Below, piece after piece: positions 6,872 through 10,288 of a stretch of 10,288 bases of DNA. How positions within the stretch are numbered: position 1 is the first letter of the stretch; each line of letters begins with the position of its first letter. The stretch comes from JAUYQR01 sp031377265. Its GTDB lineage: Bacteria; Pseudomonadota; Alphaproteobacteria; Rhodobacterales; Rhodobacteraceae. Location: positions 1 to 10,288 of the forward strand of contig NZ_JANMET010000339.1 in assembly GCF_031377265.1 (NCBI RefSeq), given 5' to 3'. A program made the translations under genes and the position numbers. Under the pieces are notes generated by a model. That model was not told where the DNA came from and ran no database searches. It saw only the letters and a list, made by a program, of their open reading frames with translations.

Positions 6872-7807
6872 ATGAAAGCCGCCCGCATCCACGCCTATGG
6901 CGCCTCTTCCGAAATCCGCATCGAAGACGCCCCCCTCCCCACCTTGCAAGCCGACGACGTCCTGATCCGCGTCGTCGCCACCTCCGTAAACCCGGTCGAC
7001 TGGAAGATCCGCAAGGGTTACCTGAAAGACTTCATCCCGTATGAGATGCCCTTGATCATGGGCCTCGATGTCTCTGGTATCGTTGAGAAAACTGGCCCTG
7101 CCGTCACCCGCTTCAAACCCGGCGACGCGGTCTATTCCCGCCCCGATACCCGCCGCAACGGGGCCTACGCCGAGTATATCGCCGTGCGCGAAAGCGAAGT
7201 GGTCGCCAAACCCACCACCATCAGCCATGTCGAGGCGGCAAGCCTGCCCCTCGTCTCCATCACCGCATGGGAGGCGCTTTTCACCACCGCCAACCTGTCT
7301 GCCGGTCAGCGCGTCCTGATCCACGCCGGTGCAGGCGGCGTCGGTTCCATCGCGGTGCAACTGGCCCGCGCCAAGGGTGCGCATGTGACGGCCACCGCAT
7401 CGGCTGGCAAAATGGCGCTGGTCCGCTCGCTCGGCGCGGATGAAGTGATCGACTACAAATCGCAGGATTTCTCCAGCGTTGTCAGCGGGATGGATGTGGT
7501 CTTCGACACTGTCGGCGGCGATGTGACCGAGAAATCCTGGGCAGTGCTGAACCCCGGCGGCATGCTCGTCTCCATCACCCAGCAGCCATCCGAAGACCGT
7601 GCCAAGGCCGAAGGCAAGCGCGCCGGCTATGTCTTCATCGGCCCCAACGCGCCGATCCTGACGGAACTGGCCAAGATGGTCGACCTGGGCCAGGTGCGCC
7701 CGATCATCGCCGCCGAGTTCGGCCTGAACGACGCCGCAAAGGCACAGGATTTCAGCGAAATCGGCAGCGCCACCGGCAAGGTCGTGATCTACGTCGGCCA
7801 TCCCTGA
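6872..7807 (+). CDS. NADP-dependent zinc-free MDR oxidoreductase (quinone-oxidoreductase-like)
   Basis: This 311-residue soluble enzyme belongs to the medium-chain dehydrogenase/reductase superfamily, with a GroES-like N-terminal domain (about 1-120: MKAARIHAYGASSEIRIED, SVNPVDWKIRKGY, PLIMGLDVSGIVEKTG, FKPGDAVYSR, GAYAEYIAV) and a Rossmann nucleotide domain (about 125-265) with AGAGGVGSIAVQLARAKGA (152-170), VFDTVGGD and ALNPGGMLVS-like LNPGG. It ends with the family's GKVVIYV. The zinc-binding Cys/His set of alcohol dehydrogenases is absent, which places it with zeta-crystallin/quinone reductase-like enzymes that reduce quinones or enones with NADPH. The true substrate cannot be read from sequence. 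A perfect 10-bp palindrome lies immediately before the start. It is the second of four rightward genes and is separated from deoD by 77 bases and from the SHMT-like gene by 70. Confidence 0.9.
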   Translation: MKAARIHAYGASSEIRIEDAPLPTLQADDVLIRVVATSVNPVDWKIRKGYLKDFIPYEMPLIMGLDVSGIVEKTGPAVTRFKPGDAVYSRPDTRRNGAYAEYIAVRESEVVAKPTTISHVEAASLPLVSITAWEALFTTANLSAGQRVLIHAGAGGVGSIAVQLARAKGAHVTATASAGKMALVRSLGADEVIDYKSQDFSSVVSGMDVVFDTVGGDVTEKSWAVLNPGGMLVSITQQPSEDRAKAEGKRAGYVFIGPNAPILTELAKMVDLGQVRPIIAAEFGLNDAAKAQDFSEIGSATGKVVIYVGHP

Positions 7808-7814
7808 TCCAGCC

Positions 7815-7842
7815 TGGGATCTTCCCATTGCGCAAGGCGCAA
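7815..7842 (+). promoter_or_regulatory. Two abutting short perfect hairpins between the MDR and SHMT-like genes
   Basis: TGGGA (7815-7819), loop TCT, TCCCA (7823-7827) is followed without a gap by TTGCGC (7828-7833), loop AAG, GCGCAA (7837-7842). There is no T-run after either, so this is not a typical intrinsic terminator. They may be part of the structured leader of the next gene. Confidence 0.35.
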
Positions 7843-7854
7843 CCCTCTGCTTCA

Positions 7855-7880
7855 CATGGCGGACGAAGGAGTCCGCCATG
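7855..7880 (+). promoter_or_regulatory. Hairpin with Shine-Dalgarno in the loop and start codon in the stem
   Basis: CATGGCGGAC (7855-7864) pairs perfectly with GTCCGCCATG (7871-7880) around the loop GAAGGA. The strong ribosome site AAGGAG (7866-7871) is almost wholly in the loop, while the ATG (7878-7880) is the last three pairs of the stem. In RNA this 10-bp stem would occlude the start codon, so translation is likely to depend on its opening. Confidence 0.6.
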
Positions 7881-9197
7881 CCCCACCTCGCCCACCGCCC
7901 CTGGGTCCCCGCCGATTGCGAAGCCCTGATCCAGCGCATTGCGCGTGAAACGGCCGCCCCTTCGGCCGCCGTTTTTGCCCGGATCGAGGCGCTGATAAAG
8001 GCAAACCTGCAGATCCACGACCGCGACTGTTTCAACCTCAACCCCGCCACCAACGTGATGAACCCCCGCGCCGAAGCTGCCCTGTCGCGTGGTCTGGGCT
8101 CCCGCCCGTCGCTCGGCTATCCCGGCGACAAGTACGAAATGGGGCTGGAGGCGATCGAGGAAATCGAGGTCATCACCGCCGAACTCGCGGCCGAGATTTT
8201 CGGCGCAGCCCACGCCGAGATTCGCGTCGGTTCCGGCGCGCTCGCCAACCTCTATGGCTTCATGGCCCTCACCAAACCCGGCGATGCGATCATCGCCCCG
8301 CCTCCTGCCGTGGGCGGCCACGTTACCCACCATGCCGCCGGTTGCGCGGGCCTGTACGGCCTTGTCACCCACAACGCCCCGGTCGATGCCGATGGCTACA
8401 CCATTGATCTTGCAGCTCTTCGTACCCTTGCGCAGCAGGTGAAACCGAAACTCATCACCATCGGCGGCAGCCTGAACCTGTTCCCGCATCCCGTCCCCGA
8501 AATCCGCGCCATCGCCGATGAGGTGGGTGCCCATGTCCTGTTCGATGCCGCCCACCAATGCGGCGTCATCGCGGGGCGCGCATGGCCGAACCCCCTCGCT
8601 CAAGGCGCGCATCTGATGACGATGAGCACTTACAAATCCCTCGGCGGTCCTGCTGGCGGGCTGATCGTCACCAATGACGCGGCCATCGCCGAACGGCTCG
8701 ACGCCATCGCTTATCCCGGCATGACCGCGAACTTCGATGCCGCCAAATCCGCCGCCCTCGCCCTGACGCTGCTGGATTGGCGGGATCACGGCACAGCCTA
8801 CGCACAGGCGATGATCGACCTGGCCCGCGCCCTGTCGCAAGAACTCCTTAACCTCGGCCTGCCAGTCTTTGCGGCGGACAAGGGCGGCACGCAAAGCCAC
8901 CAGTTCGCCATCGAAGCGGCGGCTTTCGGCGGCGGCCAGACCGCGTCCAAGACCCTGCGCCGCGCGGGGTTTCTCGCATGCGGCATCGGCCTTCCCGTCG
9001 CAGACGTCGCAAACGACCTTAACGGCCTGCGCATCGGCACGCCCGAACTGGTCCGGCGTGGCGTCACCCCCGCCGATGCGCCCGCCCTCGCCGCCCTGAT
9101 CGCCGAGGGTCTGCGCTCCAACGCCCCCGAAACCGTGGCCCCCCGCACCGCCGCCTTTCGCGCACAGTTCCAGGGTCTGTACTACATCACCCCTTGA
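7878..9197 (+). CDS. Serine hydroxymethyltransferase-like PLP enzyme (divergent GlyA paralogue)
   Basis: This 439-residue cytosolic fold-type I PLP enzyme carries SHMT hallmarks in order: CFNLNPATNVMNP (51-63), GYPGDKYEMGLEAIEEIE (80-97, the GYPGKRYYGG counterpart), GSGALANLYGFMAL (PLP phosphate contact, 118-131), GGHVTHHAAG (146-155), LFDAAHQCGVIAG (Asp223, His226), MSTYKSLGGPAGG (Schiff-base Lys253) and NGLRIGTPELVRRG (carboxylate-binding Arg385). Canonical SHMT has His before the catalytic Lys (THK) and GPRGG; here these are Tyr-Lys and GPAGG, so it is a paralogue rather than housekeeping glyA. Candidate reactions are folate-dependent or folate-independent aldol cleavage of serine, beta-hydroxy or alpha-methyl amino acids (for example 2-methylserine hydroxymethyltransferase); the choice is inference. 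Start ATG 7878 has a near-consensus AAGGAG six bases upstream, embedded in a hairpin. It lies between an MDR oxidoreductase and an aldo/keto reductase, each with its own leader. Confidence 0.85.
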   Translation: MPHLAHRPWVPADCEALIQRIARETAAPSAAVFARIEALIKANLQIHDRDCFNLNPATNVMNPRAEAALSRGLGSRPSLGYPGDKYEMGLEAIEEIEVITAELAAEIFGAAHAEIRVGSGALANLYGFMALTKPGDAIIAPPPAVGGHVTHHAAGCAGLYGLVTHNAPVDADGYTIDLAALRTLAQQVKPKLITIGGSLNLFPHPVPEIRAIADEVGAHVLFDAAHQCGVIAGRAWPNPLAQGAHLMTMSTYKSLGGPAGGLIVTNDAAIAERLDAIAYPGMTANFDAAKSAALALTLLDWRDHGTAYAQAMIDLARALSQELLNLGLPVFAADKGGTQSHQFAIEAAAFGGGQTASKTLRRAGFLACGIGLPVADVANDLNGLRIGTPELVRRGVTPADAPALAALIAEGLRSNAPETVAPRTAAFRAQFQGLYYITP

Positions 9198-9237
9198 CCT
9201 AACCGATTCGCAGAGGTCTCTTGCCCTCCCCCCAATG

Positions 9238-9243
9238 AAGGAG
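9238..9243 (+). promoter_or_regulatory. Shine-Dalgarno that fixes the aldo/keto reductase start
   Basis: AAGGAG lies six bases before ATG 9250. An in-frame ATG at 9235 would place this motif inside the coding region and has no ribosome site of its own, so 9250 is preferred. Confidence 0.7.
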
Positions 9244-9249
9244 AGCATC

Positions 9250-10233
9250 ATGAAACAGCGCCAACTCGGCCCCGGCGGCCCCATGGTTTCCGCAATCGGC
9301 CTCGGCTGCCTCTCGTTCGGCGGGATCTTTGGTGCCACGACCACCGAAGCGAGCCTCCGTTGCCTCGACGCCGCATGGGACCACGGCATCACCTTCCTCG
9401 ACACCGCCAACATCTATGGTGCCGGCACCTCCGAAACCGTGATCGGCGAGTGGCTGAAGACCCGCAAACACCGCCCGGTGATCGCCACCAAGGCTGGCAT
9501 CGTACCGGGGGCCAGCCGCCGCATCGACAACTCCGCCGCCTATCTGCGCGCCGAGTTGGAAGGATCGCTGAAACGCCTTGGCGTCGATCATGTCGATCTG
9601 TTCTACATCCACCGCCACGAGGCAGAGCGGCCCATTGAAGAGGTCGCCGGAACCCTCAAGTCACTGATCTTGGATGGTAAAATCGGTGGCTACGGCATGT
9701 CCGAAATTGCCCCCTACACGCTGGAACGCGCCCATGCCGTCCACCCCGTACGCGCCGTGCAGAACGAATATTCGCTCTGGACGCGTCAAGCCGATCTCGG
9801 CCTGATCCAGCGTTGCAAGACCCTCGGCACCGCGTTCGTGCCGTTCTCGCCCCTCGCGCGCGGCGCACTTGGCCACACCATGCTCGACCCCGCCACCCTG
9901 CCAAACGGCGAGTTTCGCACCCTGATCCCGCGCTTCCAGCCGGAAAACTGGCCCCGCAACAAGACCCGGATCGAAGCCTTCCGCGCCTATGCCGCCGACC
10001 GCGCGCTCAGCCCCGCCGCCCTCGCCCTCGCCTGGGTGCTGGCGCAAGGTGACCACCTGATCCCAATCCCCGGCACCCGAACGGCAGACCACGTCGCCCA
10101 TTGGGCAGCGGCCGACCAGATCACCCTCACCGCCGAGGATCACCGCGAAATCGCCCGCGTGCTGCCGGTCGGCTGGGCCTTCGGTGATCGTTACAACGAC
10201 GACCAGGCCGCCACGGTGGAGCGTTATTGCTGA
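9250..10233 (+). CDS. Aldo/keto reductase
   Basis: This 327-residue soluble (alpha/beta)8-barrel enzyme is predicted to reduce aldehydes or ketones with NADPH. It opens MKQRQLGPGGPMVSAIGLGCLSFGG, typical of the bacterial AKR branch that includes YhdN- and pyridoxal-reductase-like proteins. The catalytic tetrad is complete: Asp51 and Tyr56 in FLDTANIYGAG, Lys81 in VIATKAG, His121 in LFYIHRHE. Later family motifs are GKIGGYGMSE, VQNEYSLWTR, GTAFVPFSPLARGAL and the cofactor-binding IPIPGTRTADHV. The length is normal and nothing is disrupted. The start is set by AAGGAG at 9238-9243. The gene follows the SHMT-like gene by 52 bases on the same strand and could share its transcript, although no shared pathway is evident. 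An AAAATATCC-type element follows the stop by about 20 bases. The substrate is not predictable. Confidence 0.92.
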   Translation: MKQRQLGPGGPMVSAIGLGCLSFGGIFGATTTEASLRCLDAAWDHGITFLDTANIYGAGTSETVIGEWLKTRKHRPVIATKAGIVPGASRRIDNSAAYLRAELEGSLKRLGVDHVDLFYIHRHEAERPIEEVAGTLKSLILDGKIGGYGMSEIAPYTLERAHAVHPVRAVQNEYSLWTRQADLGLIQRCKTLGTAFVPFSPLARGALGHTMLDPATLPNGEFRTLIPRFQPENWPRNKTRIEAFRAYAADRALSPAALALAWVLAQGDHLIPIPGTRTADHVAHWAAADQITLTAEDHREIARVLPVGWAFGDRYNDDQAATVERYC

Positions 10234-10253
10234 CCTGCGGCCTTCCTCTTCTG

Positions 10254-10288
10254 AAAATATCCTCCGGGGGGTGCGGGGGGTGGAAAAC
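10254..10288 (+). repeat. AAAATATCC-type GC-rich element, copy 2 (cut by window end)
   Basis: AAAATATCCTCC is followed by two G-runs joined by TGC, and GGTGGAAAAC at the window edge. It starts 20 bases after the aldo/keto reductase stop, in the gene's orientation. The second G-run could pair with a C-run beyond the edge, as in copy 1 at 261-294. A transcript-end role is likely but unproven. Confidence 0.55.

Noticed and set aside
6662..8053. A 463-residue minus-strand open frame across the deoD end and the MDR gene
   Set aside because: It is antisense to two confidently identified genes and has low-complexity composition with no recognisable domain.
7752..9413. A 553-residue open frame on the minus strand opposite the SHMT-like gene
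   Set aside because: It has no family motifs and a Gly/Arg/Asp-rich composition typical of antisense frames in GC-rich DNA. The plus strand has a full set of SHMT-like motifs and a strong ribosome site.
1..10288. Search for a defence system, biosynthetic cluster, mobile element or CRISPR
   Set aside because: No transposase, integrase, phage, nuclease, toxin or repeat-spacer pattern is visible. The genes are ordinary alphaproteobacterial metabolic and regulatory families.

Overview
The window reads as chromosomal DNA from a high-GC alphaproteobacterium, most likely of the Rhodobacterales (Rhodobacter/Paracoccus/Tabrizicola type). This rests on codon use, on an ethylmalonyl-CoA mutase (ecm/meaA), and on two copies of a GC-rich element beginning AAAATATCC that I associate with this group. 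The genus is inference. I see no transposase, phage gene, CRISPR array, tRNA or rRNA, and no cluster resembling a new defence or biosynthetic system. All gene-free gaps are shorter than 300 bases.

Left part (1-2342): the start of a leftward, membrane-anchored acyltransferase-like gene runs off the left edge. Divergent from it is ecm, which has a good sigma70-type promoter but an in-frame TAA at codon 25 where family members have Tyr. The rest of the frame is intact.

Middle (2346-4500): a leftward GlxA-type regulator (DJ-1/PfpI domain plus AraC HTH) is convergent with ecm. Divergent from it is a membrane-anchored DJ-1/PfpI protein gene broken by a one-base deletion just after the conserved ...LDGKR segment. 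Two single-base lesions in otherwise clean genes 3.5 kb apart mean either recent pseudogenes or sequence errors.

Right-middle (4501-5983): hairpin-rich intergenic DNA, a leftward ArsR-type repressor without the classical Cys metal motif, an AT-rich divergent promoter/operator with a perfect inverted repeat, and a rightward integral-membrane fatty-acid desaturase.

Right part (6090-10233): four intact rightward genes: DeoD purine-nucleoside phosphorylase, a zinc-free quinone-oxidoreductase-like MDR enzyme, a divergent SHMT-like PLP enzyme, and an aldo/keto reductase. They have separate leaders and do not form an obvious pathway. The MDR and SHMT-like genes each have a perfect 10-bp inverted repeat at the translation start. 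In the SHMT-like gene most of the Shine-Dalgarno lies in the hairpin loop and the AUG lies in the stem. These leaders, the desaturase operator and the two broken genes are the points most worth checking.
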